DNA of 37,027 nucleotides. Origin: Acidimicrobiaceae bacterium. GTDB taxonomy: Bacteria; Actinomycetota; Acidimicrobiia; Acidimicrobiales; Ilumatobacteraceae. The DNA lies in the NCBI GenBank assembly GCA_947488685.1, contig CANLAH010000002.1:1-37027 (forward strand), read 5' to 3'. Positions 1 to 9,477 of the stretch are shown one piece after another; position 1 is the stretch's first letter; each line of letters starts with the position of its first letter. The notes below the pieces were generated by a model. That model had not been told where the DNA came from and did no database searches. It saw only the letters and a program-made list of their open reading frames with translations. Made by a program: the position numbers and the translations under genes.

Positions 1-682
1 GAACGATCCGTTTAGTCGTGATCCAGAACTAGACATGTACAACCCCGACAACGGGTGGCGACCATGGCCAGAGCACAGCCACTATGACTCTGACTGGCTC
101 GCCACATATCGAGCGGCGCAAGTGGCTCGCGTCGGGCGCATTGATGAGGTGGCCAAGGCATCTTTGGCTGATGCCGAGGCAGCCGGTTTGGCTTTGGCAG
201 GGGTGGATAAAGCCAAAAACCTGCCCCAGTGGCGTGATCTGCGAGCCCGCCGGGTATTTACCAAATATTTGACGATTTATCGAACATTGGCTGATCCCGC
301 GTATTTAGACCTGACAATTGACCCCGATGATCGCATTTTGGGCAGTCTTTTTGCCTTTCCGGACCCTTTTGAGGCCAATTATGGCCGAGGTGGGCTGGCT
401 CGAACCATGACCAATCGGGGCTGGCTCAGCACATGGTCAGGCCTGTCAAGCCATGCCAAGTTGGCCGACACCATGCCTCACGTAAAAGTGCCCACGATTC
501 TGGTGCATCCAACGGCTGATACCGAGATTCGGATCTGGCAGGCAAAGGAGATCGTGGCAAATGCAGGTGCCAGCGATACCACCTACCACGAAATGATCGG
601 GGCGCCGCACTATTTAGAGGGCCATCGACGCCAGGCCATTGAAGTGGTGGTGGAGTGGCTACGGGCGAGATTTCCGACCTGA
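1..682 (+). CDS. alpha/beta hydrolase, C-terminal part (5' end outside window)
   Basis: The reading frame is open from the left edge, so the N-terminal half with the nucleophile elbow is missing. What remains is a helical cap region followed by the C-terminal part of an alpha/beta hydrolase fold. The segment VPTILVHPTADTEIR fits the strand carrying the acid residue (the Asp in PTAD). The segment GAPHYLEGHR near the end fits the loop with the catalytic His. An ATG at position 35 is only an internal Met, because the frame continues upstream and a fold starting there would lack its core. The substrate cannot be told. It is separated from rplC by 253 bases and is probably an independent transcription unit. 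Confidence 0.75.
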   Translation, partial: NDPFSRDPELDMYNPDNGWRPWPEHSHYDSDWLATYRAAQVARVGRIDEVAKASLADAEAAGLALAGVDKAKNLPQWRDLRARRVFTKYLTIYRTLADPAYLDLTIDPDDRILGSLFAFPDPFEANYGRGGLARTMTNRGWLSTWSGLSSHAKLADTMPHVKVPTILVHPTADTEIRIWQAKEIVANAGASDTTYHEMIGAPHYLEGHRRQAIEVVVEWLRARFPT

Positions 683-935
683 AACGACCTGAAAATTCTG
701 GGGGTCGTCGCGGTGAAATCGACAAGTTCTGCCGATAGAGTTTTGCTTTCCTGAACGGGGGATTCGTCCCTCGCCAAGAGCTTGACCGTCGTTTGGTCCA
801 AACAATCGACGTCTATGTAGGCCACTTCGGTGGAACCGCATGGCACAACCCAAATAGGTGCTCCGCCGACTTAGTCGTGCGGAGCATTTGCATGAAGCAC
901 ACAGAAATTTCAACGTACAAGAAAAGGTTGCCACC
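683..935 (+). other. intergenic spacer upstream of rplC
   Basis: No credible gene is present in these 253 bases. A small hairpin at 757-772 (six pairs with a TTCG loop, no T-run) may help end the hydrolase transcript. A much stronger hairpin lies at 859-886. A promoter for the ribosomal cluster should lie here, but I found only poor matches: TATGTA at 814-819 has no good -35 box at the right distance. A ribosome binding site (AAAAGG, near 921-926) sits eight bases before the rplC ATG. Confidence 0.5.
859..886 (+). promoter_or_regulatory. strong hairpin in the rplC leader
   Basis: TGCTCCGC pairs with GCGGAGCA (8 bp) and the stem continues as CGAC/GTCG around a TTA loop, with one bulged T. This gives a 12-bp stem ending 49 bases before the rplC start. 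It is followed by ATTTG rather than a T-run, so it is a weak candidate terminator. As a transcribed leader structure it could serve autogenous control of the ribosomal cluster, as L4 does for the S10 operon in E. coli. That role is inference. Confidence 0.5.
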
Positions 936-1574
936 ATGGCACAAAGAGCGATCGTCGGCGAAAAGGTCGGCATGACACAGATTTGGGGAGACGACCAGCG
1001 CGTCGTCCCCGTCACTGTGTTGCGCATCGACCCAGCGCGCATCGTCCAAGTGAAAACAACAGAACGCGACGGCTACAACGCCGTTCAAGTGACGTTCGGA
1101 AACCAGGACGCAAGCAAACTCAACAAACCAGAGGCGGGACACTTCGCCAAAGCTGGCGTAGAGGCAGGTCGACGTCTTGTCGAATTGCGTCTCGACTCTG
1201 TTGATGGATTTGAAGTCGGTAAAGAAATTTGCGTCGACACATTGACTGCAGGAGAAAAAGTTGACGTCACTGCAGTGAGTCGCGGTAAAGGTTTTGCTGG
1301 CGGAATGAAGCGACACAACTTCAGTGGACAGGGAGCAAGTCACGGTAACCACAAGCACCATCGTGCTCCTGGTTCGATTGGTTCATGTTCATTTCCAGGT
1401 CGTGTACTTAAGGGTCTACGGATGGCTGGTCACATGGGACACAACCAAGTCACCACGCTCAATCTTGTTGTCGTACAAGCCGACCTTGAGCGCGGATTGT
1501 TGTTGGTGCGAGGTGCAGTACCCGGACCCAACGGTGGCGTTGTCATCGTTCGTAACGCAGTGAAGGCGAACTAA
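936..1574 (+). CDS. rplC: 50S ribosomal protein L3
   Basis: L3 is an early-assembly 23S rRNA-binding protein near the peptidyl transferase centre. The start MAQRAIVGEKVGMTQIW and the central GQGASHGNHKHHRAPGSIG loop, which reaches toward the catalytic centre, are diagnostic. The product is 212 residues, a normal length. The frame is open further upstream, but the ATG at 936 has a ribosome binding site (AAAAGG) and matches the family N-terminus. It is the first gene of the cluster here, with no rpsJ in front of it. rplD follows after 2 bases. Confidence 0.97.
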   Translation: MAQRAIVGEKVGMTQIWGDDQRVVPVTVLRIDPARIVQVKTTERDGYNAVQVTFGNQDASKLNKPEAGHFAKAGVEAGRRLVELRLDSVDGFEVGKEICVDTLTAGEKVDVTAVSRGKGFAGGMKRHNFSGQGASHGNHKHHRAPGSIGSCSFPGRVLKGLRMAGHMGHNQVTTLNLVVVQADLERGLLLVRGAVPGPNGGVVIVRNAVKAN

Positions 1575-1576
1575 AA

Positions 1577-2200
1577 ATGGCCTCAGTATCTCTTACAAGT
1601 ATTTCCGGCAAGAAATCCGGAACAGTCGAACTCTCTGACGAACTTTTTTCAATTCAACCCAATGTTCCAGTGATGCACCAAGTGGTCACTGCTCAACTTG
1701 CTCACCGTCGTGCCGGAACCCAGAGCACTAAGACACGCGCTGAAGTTTCTGGTGGTGGCAAAAAGCCATTCAGCCAAAAAGGAACCGGCGGCGCTCGACA
1801 GGGATCAACTCGCGCACCTCATTACACAGGCGGCGGTATTGCGCTCGGACCTCGTCCGCGCAAATACACTCAGCGCACTCCTCGCAAAATGGTTCGTTTG
1901 GCTTTGCGGTCTGCATTGTCAGATCGCAATCTTGCTGGACGCATTGTTGTTCTTGACTCATGGGAGATGGAGACACCTAGCACCAAGAGTGCTATCACCG
2001 CTCTACGCGCAATCGGTATTGAGGGCAAAGTACTTGTCGTGCTCACGCCCCAAGACGATGCTGTTGCAAAAAGTTTGCGCAATGTTGTCGATGTACAAAT
2101 CGTCAGCGTCGCAGAACTCAATGCCTACGACGTGCTCTGCAACGACTGGCTTGTTTTCACCCAAGCAAGCCTGCCGATGGCCAAGGAAGGCGACAAATGA
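1577..2200 (+). CDS. rplD: 50S ribosomal protein L4
   Basis: L4 lines the polypeptide exit tunnel and in many bacteria represses its own operon. The tunnel-loop region is recognisable around residues 45-90, with [20 protein letters not shown] followed by [15 protein letters not shown]. The length of 207 residues is typical. It starts 2 bases after rplC, and its stop overlaps the rplW start by 4 bases (ATGA), which suggests translational coupling. Confidence 0.97.
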   Translation: MASVSLTSISGKKSGTVELSDELFSIQPNVPVMHQVVTAQLAHRRAGTQSTKTRAEVSGGGKKPFSQKGTGGARQGSTRAPHYTGGGIALGPRPRKYTQRTPRKMVRLALRSALSDRNLAGRIVVLDSWEMETPSTKSAITALRAIGIEGKVLVVLTPQDDAVAKSLRNVVDVQIVSVAELNAYDVLCNDWLVFTQASLPMAKEGDK

Positions 2201-2487
2201 AAGATCCACGCGACATCATTCTTGCGCCGGTTGTATCTGAAAAGAGCTATGGCCTCATGGAGAACGACGTGTACACATTTCAAGTACACGTCGATGCAAC
2301 AAAACCAGAAATTCACGACGCCATCGAAGCAATTTGGGGCGTCAAAGTTCTGAGAGTAAACACTGTGAACCGCAAAGGAAAACTTCAGCGGACTCGTAAC
2401 ACCAACCGTATTGGCAAGCGCCCGAGCACAAAGCGCGCCATCGTCACCCTTGCAGCGGGAAACAAAATCTCGCTGTTTGAAAGCTGA
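2197..2487 (+). CDS. rplW: 50S ribosomal protein L23
   Basis: L23 sits at the exit of the peptide tunnel and is the docking site for trigger factor and the signal recognition particle. The N-terminus [20 protein letters not shown] and the segment around VNTVNRKGK are characteristic. It has 96 residues and begins within the rplD stop codon (ATGA overlap). Confidence 0.97.
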   Translation: MKDPRDIILAPVVSEKSYGLMENDVYTFQVHVDATKPEIHDAIEAIWGVKVLRVNTVNRKGKLQRTRNTNRIGKRPSTKRAIVTLAAGNKISLFES

Positions 2488-2494
2488 GTAAGTC

Positions 2495-3331
2495 ATGGCT
2501 ATTCGCAAACGCAAACCCACAAGTCCTGGTCGCCGTTTTCAAACGGTGTCCGACTTCAGCGAGATCACCAAGACAACTCCTGAAAAAACATTGCTTGCCC
2601 CAATCAAGAACACTGGTGGACGCAACTCGTACGGTCGCAAGACATCACGTCACCGTGGTGGCGCGCACAAGCGTCAATACCGAATCATTGATTTCAAGCG
2701 CATCAAAGACGGAATGCCTGCCAAGGTTGCCTCGATTGAATATGACCCGAACCGCACGTGTCGCATCGCGCTCTTGCATTACGAAGACGGAACCAAGGCG
2801 TATATTCTCGCTCCAAAAGGACTTGAAGTTGGACAACGCGTTGAGAGTGGTCAAGGCGCAGACATCAAACCAGGTAATGCACTTTCATTGCGCTACATCC
2901 CCGTCGGAACAACCGTGCACAACGTCGAACTACGACCTGGACAAGGTGGCAAAATGGCTCGCTCTGCCGGAACAGCCGTGCAGTTAGTTGCTAAAGATGG
3001 TGACTTCGCCACATTGCGTATGCCATCAACAGAAATGCGTCGCGTGTTGCTTGATTGTCGCGCAACTGTCGGAGAAGTCGGCAACGCCGAGCATGAACTC
3101 ATCAAGATCGGTAAGGCTGGTCGTAACCGCTGGAAAGGTGTGCGCCCGCAGACACGCGGTGTTGCCATGAACCCAGTCGATCACCCTCTTGGTGGTGGAG
3201 AAGGAAAAACTTCTGGTGGTCGTCCCGCGGTTTCTCCTTGGGGCAAGCCAGAAGGTCGCACACGTGACAAGAACAAGCCATCACAATCACTCCTCGTTCG
3301 TCGTCGTCGTACAAGCAAGGGTCGGAGGTAA
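2495..3331 (+). CDS. rplB: 50S ribosomal protein L2
   Basis: L2 is a core 23S rRNA-binding protein needed for subunit association and peptidyl transfer. The family signature is clear in the C-terminal third ([20 protein letters not shown]), including the conserved His next to the catalytic centre. The Arg/Lys-rich tail [10 protein letters not shown] is typical. The length of 278 residues is normal. It follows rplW by 7 bases, with rpsS 3 bases downstream. Confidence 0.98.
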   Translation: MAIRKRKPTSPGRRFQTVSDFSEITKTTPEKTLLAPIKNTGGRNSYGRKTSRHRGGAHKRQYRIIDFKRIKDGMPAKVASIEYDPNRTCRIALLHYEDGTKAYILAPKGLEVGQRVESGQGADIKPGNALSLRYIPVGTTVHNVELRPGQGGKMARSAGTAVQLVAKDGDFATLRMPSTEMRRVLLDCRATVGEVGNAEHELIKIGKAGRNRWKGVRPQTRGVAMNPVDHPLGGGEGKTSGGRPAVSPWGKPEGRTRDKNKPSQSLLVRRRRTSKGRR

Positions 3332-3334
3332 TTT

Positions 3335-3613
3335 ATGTCTCGCAGTTTGAAAAAGGGTGCGTTCGTTGACGATCACTTGATGAAAAAGGTTGACGCAGCA
3401 AATGCCGCGGGCGATCGCAAAGTCATCAAGACATGGTCGAGGCGTTCCACAGTTATTCCTGACATGGTGGGTCACACCTTTGCAGTGCACGACGGACGCA
3501 AGCATGTTCCGGTGTACGTCACCGAGTCCATGGTCGGCCACAAGTTGGGCGAGTTCGCGCCAACTCGAACATTTAAATTTCACTCCGGACACGAAAAGAC
3601 TGTGAAGAAATAG
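3335..3613 (+). CDS. rpsS: 30S ribosomal protein S19
   Basis: S19 lies in the head of the small subunit and contacts S13 and the A-site finger. [19 protein letters not shown] and the [14 protein letters not shown] segment are diagnostic. It has 92 residues and abuts rplB and rplV with 2-3 base gaps. Confidence 0.98.
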   Translation: MSRSLKKGAFVDDHLMKKVDAANAAGDRKVIKTWSRRSTVIPDMVGHTFAVHDGRKHVPVYVTESMVGHKLGEFAPTRTFKFHSGHEKTVKK

Positions 3614-3615
3614 CC

Positions 3616-4197
3616 ATGACTGGTCCAAAACTTAACGAAGCAAACAACAAGGTCGGAACCTCTAGCGGAACAAGAGCGAGCGCACGATTCGTTCGTGGTT
3701 CTGCTTCAAAGGTGCGCGTGGTCTTGAATCTCATCAGAGATCAAAATGTTCGACGTGCAGACGAAATCTTGCAATTCACTGATCGTGAAGCAGCACGCAT
3801 CGTGCGTAAGTTGTTGGCGTCAGCAGTTGCCAACGCCGTCAATAATGATGGCCAAGATGCAGACGATCTTTACGTCAAAGCCTGTTTCGCCGATGAGGGT
3901 CCAACTCTCAAGCGGTTCAGACCACGCGCCAAAGGTCGTGCAGGCCCCATCTTGAAGCGTTCTTCGCACATCACCATCGTGCTCGCGCGAATGAGCGACG
4001 AAAAAATCGCAGTTCGTGACCTCAAATCAAGTGCCCGTGGTTCAGCATTGTCGAGCCGTCGTGCTCGCGTTGAAGGTTCTCGCAAGCGCACTCCAGAGAC
4101 TGCGTCAGCACCAACCGACACAGCACCAGTTGAATCAATCGAAGCGGCCGAAGAGATCATCACTCTCGACGTCACAACAGACGAAATGGAGAAGTGA
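3616..4197 (+). CDS. rplV: 50S ribosomal protein L22 with extended tail
   Basis: L22 spans the exit tunnel with its beta-hairpin (here [20 protein letters not shown], about residues 100-120). At 193 residues it is much longer than the usual ~110-130. It has about 20 extra residues at the N-terminus. A C-terminal tail of about 65 residues is basic at first, then Ala/Thr/Pro-rich and finally acidic (ending TTDEMEK). Long L22 tails are known in actinomycetes; the tail should be surface-exposed. The stop overlaps the rpsC start by one base (TGATG). Confidence 0.95.
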   Translation: MTGPKLNEANNKVGTSSGTRASARFVRGSASKVRVVLNLIRDQNVRRADEILQFTDREAARIVRKLLASAVANAVNNDGQDADDLYVKACFADEGPTLKRFRPRAKGRAGPILKRSSHITIVLARMSDEKIAVRDLKSSARGSALSSRRARVEGSRKRTPETASAPTDTAPVESIEAAEEIITLDVTTDEMEK

Positions 4198-5084
4198 TGG
4201 GTCAAAAAATTAATCCCTACGGCTTCCGCCTCGGAATCACCACCGACTGGAAGAGCCGTTGGTTCAGTATTCGTGAATACAAGGACTACCTCACAGAGGA
4301 CTGGAAAATCCGCGACTATCTCATGGCCACGCTTGACGACGCTGCAGTGAGCCGCGTCGAAATCGAGCGCACCCGCGACAAGTTGCGTATTGACGTGCAC
4401 ACCGCACGTCCCGGAATCGTGATTGGCCGAAAAGGTGCCAAGGCAGACGAACTCCGAATCGGTCTCGCAAAAATCACGGGTAATAACAAATTGCAACTCA
4501 ACATTGTTGAGATCAAGCAAGCAGAACTCGATGCTGCACTCATCGCTCAGGGTGTTGCAGATCAATTGCTCAACCGTATTGCGTTCCGTCGTGCCATGAA
4601 GCGCGCCGTACAAAATGCACAAAAATATGGTGCACTTGGTATTCGTGTTCAGTGTTCAGGTCGTTTGGGAGGCGCAGAAATGAGCCGCACCGAGTGGTAC
4701 CGCGAAGGACGAGTTCCATTGCATACTTTGCGAGCAGATATCGATTACGGATTCCGTGAAGCAGCAACTAGCTCAGGTCGAGTTGGTGTCAAGGTCTGGA
4801 TCTACAAGGGAGACATTCTTCCGTACAAGAGTCAGTCACAAGACAAGATCACTCAAGAGGCTGCAATGGCAGTTGGCGAGACATCTGGTCAGTCACAAAC
4901 AGAAGTCCGTCGCGTGGTGTCATCTGCTGGGCCACGTGTTCAGCAAGAAATCGCCGAAGTTGAAGTGACTCCGTTGGTCAAAGAAGCCGATCCCGAATTC
5001 GAGCGCTTGTTAGAAGAAGAAGAGGCAATTGAAAAACGTCTCCATGATTCTCATGAGACACCCAAATTGCGTGGGGAGGGCTGA
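4197..5084 (+). CDS. rpsC: 30S ribosomal protein S3 with extended tail
   Basis: S3 binds mRNA at the entry site of the small subunit. [14 protein letters not shown], the KH-domain segment ([17 protein letters not shown]) and [20 protein letters not shown] identify it. I chose the ATG at 4197 because it gives the family N-terminus; an in-frame GTG lies one codon upstream. The product has 295 residues, longer than the ~210-235 core, with a Glu-rich C-terminal extension from about residue 225, as seen in many actinomycetes. Confidence 0.96.
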   Translation: MGQKINPYGFRLGITTDWKSRWFSIREYKDYLTEDWKIRDYLMATLDDAAVSRVEIERTRDKLRIDVHTARPGIVIGRKGAKADELRIGLAKITGNNKLQLNIVEIKQAELDAALIAQGVADQLLNRIAFRRAMKRAVQNAQKYGALGIRVQCSGRLGGAEMSRTEWYREGRVPLHTLRADIDYGFREAATSSGRVGVKVWIYKGDILPYKSQSQDKITQEAAMAVGETSGQSQTEVRRVVSSAGPRVQQEIAEVEVTPLVKEADPEFERLLEEEEAIEKRLHDSHETPKLRGEG

Positions 5085-5086
5085 TC

Positions 5087-5503
5087 ATGTTGATGCCTCG
5101 TAAAATTAAGCACCGTAAGCAGCACCGTGGTCGCATGACCGGAATGTCAAAGGGCGGAAACGAATTGGCCTTTGGCGAATACGGCATTCAAGCACTTGAG
5201 CCAGGCTGGCTCTCTGCTCGTCAAATCGAAGCAGCTCGTGTGGCGATGACTCGACACATTAAGCGTGGCGGAAAAGTGTGGATCAATATCTATCCAGACA
5301 AGCCCGTCACCAAGAAGCCTGCAGAAACTCGTATGGGTTCCGGAAAAGGTAACCCAGAGTTTTGGGTAGCAGTGGTCAGACCTGGACGCATCTTGTTTGA
5401 GTTGTCCTATCCATCAGAAGATGTTGCACGTAAGGCACTCGAACGTGCCGTGCAAAAACTTCCTATTAAGGCTCGCGTGATTTCACGCAACGAGCCCATC
5501 TGA
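5087..5503 (+). CDS. rplP: 50S ribosomal protein L16
   Basis: L16 lies near the A-site and helps accommodate aminoacyl-tRNA. [19 protein letters not shown] is the classic N-terminus, and [20 protein letters not shown] is the conserved central segment. It has 138 residues and starts 2 bases after rpsC. rpmC follows after 18 bases. Confidence 0.98.
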   Translation: MLMPRKIKHRKQHRGRMTGMSKGGNELAFGEYGIQALEPGWLSARQIEAARVAMTRHIKRGGKVWINIYPDKPVTKKPAETRMGSGKGNPEFWVAVVRPGRILFELSYPSEDVARKALERAVQKLPIKARVISRNEPI

Positions 5504-5521
5504 GAGTAAGGCAGACACACG

Positions 5522-5740
5522 ATGACACAATCAATTTCTGATCTCCGAGACATGGATCTCATCGCACTCGTTTCAGAGTTGCGTGCATCCAAGCAGGAGG
5601 CACTGAATCTGCGGTTCCGCAGCGCTACTGGACAACTCGAAAATCATTCAGAGTTGCGCAAAGTACGCCGTCAAATCGCTCGTATCAACACGCTTATCCG
5701 TCAGCAAGAAATTGCTGTCGCTGAAAAGACCGGGAAGTGA
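5522..5740 (+). CDS. rpmC: 50S ribosomal protein L29
   Basis: L29 is a small two-helix protein beside L23 at the tunnel exit. The conserved segment [20 protein letters not shown] followed by [12 protein letters not shown] is evident. It has 72 residues. Its stop codon overlaps the GTG start of rpsQ (GTGA). Confidence 0.96.
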   Translation: MTQSISDLRDMDLIALVSELRASKQEALNLRFRSATGQLENHSELRKVRRQIARINTLIRQQEIAVAEKTGK

Positions 5741-6021
5741 GTAATCCAATGACTCAAGAATCAAGCACAGATCGCAGCGTTCGTAAGATCCGCGAAGGAA
5801 TCGTCGTGTCCAGCAAGATGGACAAGACCATTGTCATCGCCATCGTTGAGCGCGTGCCTCACCCGAAGTATTCCAAGTTCGTGATGCGTACAAAAAAACT
5901 GTATGCCCACGACGAAGCCAATGATGCCCAAGTCGGAGACCGAGTACGCGTGATGGAGACCCGTCCGTTGTCAAAGTCAAAGCGCTGGCGCGTCATCGAG
6001 ATCATGGAGCGTGCAAAGTGA
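5737..6021 (+). CDS. rpsQ: 30S ribosomal protein S17
   Basis: S17 is a 16S rRNA-binding OB-fold protein. [39 protein letters not shown] and the [11 protein letters not shown] segment are characteristic. The GTG at 5737 gives 94 residues and a 4-base overlap with rpmC. An ATG at 5749 is an alternative start giving 90 residues. The stop overlaps the GTG of rplN in the same way. Confidence 0.96.
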   Translation: MSNPMTQESSTDRSVRKIREGIVVSSKMDKTIVIAIVERVPHPKYSKFVMRTKKLYAHDEANDAQVGDRVRVMETRPLSKSKRWRVIEIMERAK

Positions 6022-6386
6022 TTCAGCAAGAGTCCCGTCTACGCGTGGCCGATAACAGCGGAGCCAAACAAGTTCTTGTCATCAAGGTCTTGGGCGGAAC
6101 ACGACGTCGTTACGCATCCATTGGCGATGTTTTCATCGGAACAGTCAAAGATGCTATTCCCGGTGCAGCCGTGAAAAAAGGCGAGGTTGTCCGTTGTGTA
6201 GTTGTTCGCGTTAAAAAAGAAAAGCGCCGCTCGGATGGCTCATATATTCGCTTCGACGAAAACGCCGCCGTTCTCATTAAAGAAGACCTCACGCCTCGCG
6301 GAACCCGAATCTTTGGACCAGTTGGCCGTGAACTTCGTGACAAAAAATTTATGCGAATCGTTTCGCTTGCTCCGGAGGTGCTCTGA
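6018..6386 (+). CDS. rplN: 50S ribosomal protein L14
   Basis: L14 is a highly conserved intersubunit bridge protein. [20 protein letters not shown] and the C-terminal [22 protein letters not shown] match the family end to end. It has 122 residues, a normal length. Initiation is at a GTG overlapping the rpsQ stop (GTGA). Confidence 0.98.
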   Translation: MIQQESRLRVADNSGAKQVLVIKVLGGTRRRYASIGDVFIGTVKDAIPGAAVKKGEVVRCVVVRVKKEKRRSDGSYIRFDENAAVLIKEDLTPRGTRIFGPVGRELRDKKFMRIVSLAPEVL

Positions 6387-6387
6387 C

Positions 6388-6690
6388 ATGAAGTTGCGTA
6401 AAGGTGACCAAGTAGAAGTCTTGTCCGGCAAGGACAAGGGAAAGACCGGAGAAATCCTGTCGGTGCATCCAAAAGAAAACAAAGTAGTGGTGTTTGGCGT
6501 TAATCGCGTCACTCGTCACCTCAAAGCTCGCAGTGCAAAGCAACCCGCTGGCCGTATCGAAAAAGATCTACCAATCGATGTGTCCAATGTTGTGTTATTG
6601 CATGACGGCAAGCCAACTCGTGTTGGCTACAAGATCAACGAAGATGGCACCAAAGTGCGAATCGCAAGAAAGACCGGAAAGGAAATCTGA
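6388..6690 (+). CDS. rplX: 50S ribosomal protein L24
   Basis: L24 is an assembly-initiating KOW-domain protein. [20 protein letters not shown] (the KOW motif) begins at the ATG at 6388, one base after the rplN stop. A good ribosome binding site (GGAGGT, 6373-6378) lies inside the end of rplN. The product has 100 residues. The frame is open upstream, but that part overlaps rplN and has no family similarity. Its stop overlaps the rplE ATG by one base. Confidence 0.97.
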   Translation: MKLRKGDQVEVLSGKDKGKTGEILSVHPKENKVVVFGVNRVTRHLKARSAKQPAGRIEKDLPIDVSNVVLLHDGKPTRVGYKINEDGTKVRIARKTGKEI

Positions 6691-7319
6691 TGACGACCAC
6701 TACTGTTCCACGCTTGAAAGAGCGCTATAACGCTGAGATTCGTCAGGCACTGCTGGCTGAACTTGGGCTGAGCAATGTCATGCAGGTTCCTACCCTGACA
6801 AAGGTTGTCATCAACATGGGAGTTGGGCGAGCCACACAACAGCCGTCATTGCTTGAAGGTGCTGTTGCTGATCTCACTCGCATCTCTGGACAAAAGCCAA
6901 TCGTGACCAAGTCACGCGACGCTATTGCAAACTTTAAGTTGCGCGAAAACCAAGCGATTGGCTGCAAAGTCACATTGCGCGGAGACCGCATGTGGGAGTT
7001 TTTTGACCGCTTGTTGTCAGTAGCGATTCCTCGTATTCGCGACTTTCGTGGACTGCCTGCAAATTCATGGGACGGTCACGGAAACTACACATTTGGACTC
7101 ACAGAACAAACAGTGTTCCCAGAAGTTGATTACGACAAAATCGATGCCCCTCGAGGCATGGACATCACAATTGTTACAACAGCAAAAACGAACGAGCAGG
7201 GCAAAGCATTGCTCGATGCGTTCGGATTCCCTTTCAAGCGCGGCAACGAGACGGGTGGACCACCAGCGAAAGCTAAGCGTTCAACACGTCCCGGTCAGCG
7301 CGGCGGCAAGAAGAAGTAG
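6690..7319 (+). CDS. rplE: 50S ribosomal protein L5
   Basis: L5 binds 5S rRNA in the central protuberance. [29 protein letters not shown] and [20 protein letters not shown] are family motifs. At 209 residues it exceeds the usual ~180 because of a basic Gly/Lys/Arg-rich tail of about 25 residues (ending RGGKKK). It begins in the rplX stop (TGATG). Confidence 0.97.
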   Translation: MTTTTVPRLKERYNAEIRQALLAELGLSNVMQVPTLTKVVINMGVGRATQQPSLLEGAVADLTRISGQKPIVTKSRDAIANFKLRENQAIGCKVTLRGDRMWEFFDRLLSVAIPRIRDFRGLPANSWDGHGNYTFGLTEQTVFPEVDYDKIDAPRGMDITIVTTAKTNEQGKALLDAFGFPFKRGNETGGPPAKAKRSTRPGQRGGKKK

Positions 7320-7336
7320 TCAGGTAAGGAAGAACC

Positions 7337-7522
7337 ATGGCAAAGAAATCACTCATTAACAAAGCAAATGCAAAGCCCAAGTTCAAGGTACGTGGCTATA
7401 CACGCTGTCGTCGATGTGGACGCGCGCGTTCGGTATACAGAAAATTTGGTCTGTGCCGTCTGTGCTTCCGCGAGTTGGCACACGCAGGCGAAGTACCCGG
7501 TATCACCAAGGCGAGCTGGTAG
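7337..7522 (+). CDS. rpsZ: 30S ribosomal protein S14, zinc (C+) type
   Basis: S14 sits in the small-subunit head. The short 61-residue form has the zinc ribbon cysteines C24, C27, C40 and C43 (CRRC and CRLC), typical of the type Z protein of Gram-positive bacteria. [19 protein letters not shown] and the end GITKASW match the family. It has a good ribosome binding site (AAGGAAG) ahead of the ATG. rpsH follows after 10 bases. Confidence 0.97.
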   Translation: MAKKSLINKANAKPKFKVRGYTRCRRCGRARSVYRKFGLCRLCFRELAHAGEVPGITKASW

Positions 7523-7532
7523 GTAAAACATT

Positions 7533-7934
7533 ATGATGACCGATCCAATCGCCGACATGCTCACCCGCATCCGCAATGCCAACGTGGCGTTGCATGATGA
7601 GGTAGTGATGCCATCCTCTAAACAAAAAGTTGCACTTGCTCAAATTCTGAAGTCAGAAGGGTACATCGTGGGTTTCACCGTGGCGCCTTCAACTAAGGGT
7701 CCAGGCGAGCAACTTGCTGTCCAAATGAAATACACCGATAACCGACACCGCACGATTTCTGGTCTCAAGCGCATCTCTACTCCAGGTCTGCGCGTGTATC
7801 GAGACTCACAAACCGTTCCACGCGTGCTCGGAGGTCTTGGTGTTGCAGTTCTATCCACAAGTCAAGGTCTCATGACCGATCGTGAAGCGCGCAAGCGCAA
7901 GGTCGGTGGCGAAGTCCTGTGTTTCGTGTGGTGA
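7533..7934 (+). CDS. rpsH: 30S ribosomal protein S8
   Basis: S8 binds 16S rRNA helix 21 and in E. coli represses the spc operon. [16 protein letters not shown] is the classic start, and the C-terminal [20 protein letters not shown] segment is diagnostic. Two adjacent ATGs (7533 and 7536) are possible starts; the length is 133 or 132 residues. Confidence 0.97.
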   Translation: MMTDPIADMLTRIRNANVALHDEVVMPSSKQKVALAQILKSEGYIVGFTVAPSTKGPGEQLAVQMKYTDNRHRTISGLKRISTPGLRVYRDSQTVPRVLGGLGVAVLSTSQGLMTDREARKRKVGGEVLCFVW

Positions 7935-7953
7935 ATCAGAAAGGCCACTAACT

Positions 7954-8493
7954 ATGTCTCGTATCGGAAACCTCCCCATCACAGTGCCAGCAGGCGTTGA
8001 CATCACCATCTCTGGTGCTGACATCACTGTCAAAGGACCAAAGGGAACACTTCATCGCACTATTCCAGTTGAAATCACTGTCACAAAAAACGAATCATCA
8101 CTCATCGTGTCGCGCGCTGGAGATGGGCGCCTTGAGCGTTCGTTGCACGGTCTTATGCGAACACTTGTCAACAACATGGTCTTGGGTGTGACTGACGGAT
8201 TCACCAAAGAACTTGAAATCGTTGGCGTGGGTTATCGTGCCGAAGCACAAGGGACAAACCTTCGTTTGGCTCTTGGCTTTTCACACCCCGTCGTTGTACC
8301 TGCACCTGAAGGAATCTCGTTTGAGATTCCTGCACAGACAAAAGTCATTGTCAAAGGAATCGACAAAGAACTTGTTGGACAGGTCGCAGCAGATATTCGC
8401 TCCATCCGTAAGCCAGAGCCCTACAAGGGTAAAGGTGTGCGTTACTTAAACGAGCGAGTCGTCCGCAAGGCCGGCAAGACCGGCAAGAAGTAA
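7954..8493 (+). CDS. rplF: 50S ribosomal protein L6
   Basis: L6 lies near the factor-binding site of the large subunit. [16 protein letters not shown] starts at the ATG at 7954, and the C-terminal [17 protein letters not shown] is the family signature. It has 179 residues. The frame is open upstream into rpsH, but that part has no family similarity. Confidence 0.97.
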   Translation: MSRIGNLPITVPAGVDITISGADITVKGPKGTLHRTIPVEITVTKNESSLIVSRAGDGRLERSLHGLMRTLVNNMVLGVTDGFTKELEIVGVGYRAEAQGTNLRLALGFSHPVVVPAPEGISFEIPAQTKVIVKGIDKELVGQVAADIRSIRKPEPYKGKGVRYLNERVVRKAGKTGKK

Positions 8494-8524
8494 CTCGGTA
8501 ACAAGGAACTCGGTAACAAGGAAC
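8492..8524 (+). repeat. 15-bp tandem duplication between rplF and rplR
   Basis: The unit AACTCGGTAACAAGG occurs at 8492-8506 and 8507-8521, followed by a third partial AAC. The repeat begins in the rplF stop codon and duplicates the AAGGA ribosome binding site region, so two near-identical sites precede the rplR ATG at 8529. Confidence 0.9.
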
Positions 8525-8528
8525 CATT

Positions 8529-8894
8529 ATGGGAAACATCGCAAAAAATCGTCGAGAAGCTCGCCTTCGTCGTCACACTCGTGTGCGCAAGAAGATCCAC
8601 GGAACTGCCGAACGTCCTCGCTTGGCGGTACATCGCACAAACAAGCATTTCAGTATGCAACTTATTGACGACGACGCTCGATGCACACTTGTCGCTGCGT
8701 CATCAGTAGAAGCAGCCTTGCGTTCTGAGAGTGGTGCAACATCAGTGGCAGCAAGCAAGGTCGGACAACTCGTAGCGGTGCGTGCCAAGGCAGCCGGAAT
8801 CTCCACGGTCGTTTTTGACCGCGGCGGATACCTGTACCACGGTCGCGTTGCAGTTGCGGCGCAGGCCGCTCGTGAAGCAGGACTGGAGTTCTAA
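8529..8894 (+). CDS. rplR: 50S ribosomal protein L18
   Basis: L18 binds 5S rRNA in the central protuberance. [40 protein letters not shown] and the end AGLEF are typical. It has 121 residues. It starts 35 bases after rplF, behind a duplicated spacer, and its stop overlaps the rpsE ATG (TAATG). Confidence 0.97.
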   Translation: MGNIAKNRREARLRRHTRVRKKIHGTAERPRLAVHRTNKHFSMQLIDDDARCTLVAASSVEAALRSESGATSVAASKVGQLVAVRAKAAGISTVVFDRGGYLYHGRVAVAAQAAREAGLEF

Positions 8895-9475
8895 TGAGTA
8901 ATTATTCAAAAGCAGTAAATGCCGCACCAGAGCCTGGTGCATTGCGCGAATCTCGCGTGATACATATCAACCGCGTCGCCAAGGTCGTCAAAGGTGGTCG
9001 TCGATTTTCATTCACAGCACTCGTTGTTGTGGGTGACGGAAACGGTCGCGTCGGTCTTGGATACGGCAAGGCAAAAGAAGTTCCATTGGCAATTCAAAAA
9101 GGAACAGAAGAAGCAAAAAAGAATCTCTTTGATGTAGCACTTGCCGGAAGCACAATTACTCACACAATTCTCGGAATCGCGGGTGCAGGTCGAGTACTTC
9201 TCAAACCAGCAGCACCAGGTACTGGTGTCATCGCCGGTGGTGCTGCACGAATTATTCTTGAAGAAGCCGGAGTTCACGACGTACTTGCGAAGTCACTTGG
9301 CTCAGCAAATGCAATCAACGTGGCTCGTGCCACAATCACTGGTCTTCAAGAACTTCAGCGCCCCGATGTGGTAGCCAAGCGTCGCGGAATCCCTGCTGAC
9401 ACATTTGTTCCCAAAGGAATGCTGAAGGCATACACAGATCGTCAAAAGGCGGCTGCAGCAGGCGAGGTTCACTGA
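8894..9475 (+). CDS. rpsE: 30S ribosomal protein S5
   Basis: S5 contributes to decoding accuracy and to the mRNA helicase site at the entry channel. [40 protein letters not shown] and [14 protein letters not shown] are hallmark segments. It has 193 residues, normal for actinomycetes. rpmD follows after 2 bases. Confidence 0.98.
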   Translation: MSNYSKAVNAAPEPGALRESRVIHINRVAKVVKGGRRFSFTALVVVGDGNGRVGLGYGKAKEVPLAIQKGTEEAKKNLFDVALAGSTITHTILGIAGAGRVLLKPAAPGTGVIAGGAARIILEEAGVHDVLAKSLGSANAINVARATITGLQELQRPDVVAKRRGIPADTFVPKGMLKAYTDRQKAAAAGEVH

Positions 9476-9477
9476 TC

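Noticed and set aside
782-819. TTGACC ... TATGTA as a promoter for rplC
   Set aside because: The spacing is 26 bases, too long for a sigma-70 promoter.
930-939. Perfect Kozak-like GCCACCATGG at the rplC start
   Set aside because: Surrounding genes are bacterial with Shine-Dalgarno sites; the match is chance.
3870-4622. 250-codon open frame on the - strand across rplV and rpsC
   Set aside because: It lies fully antisense to two conserved ribosomal genes and shows no recognisable family.
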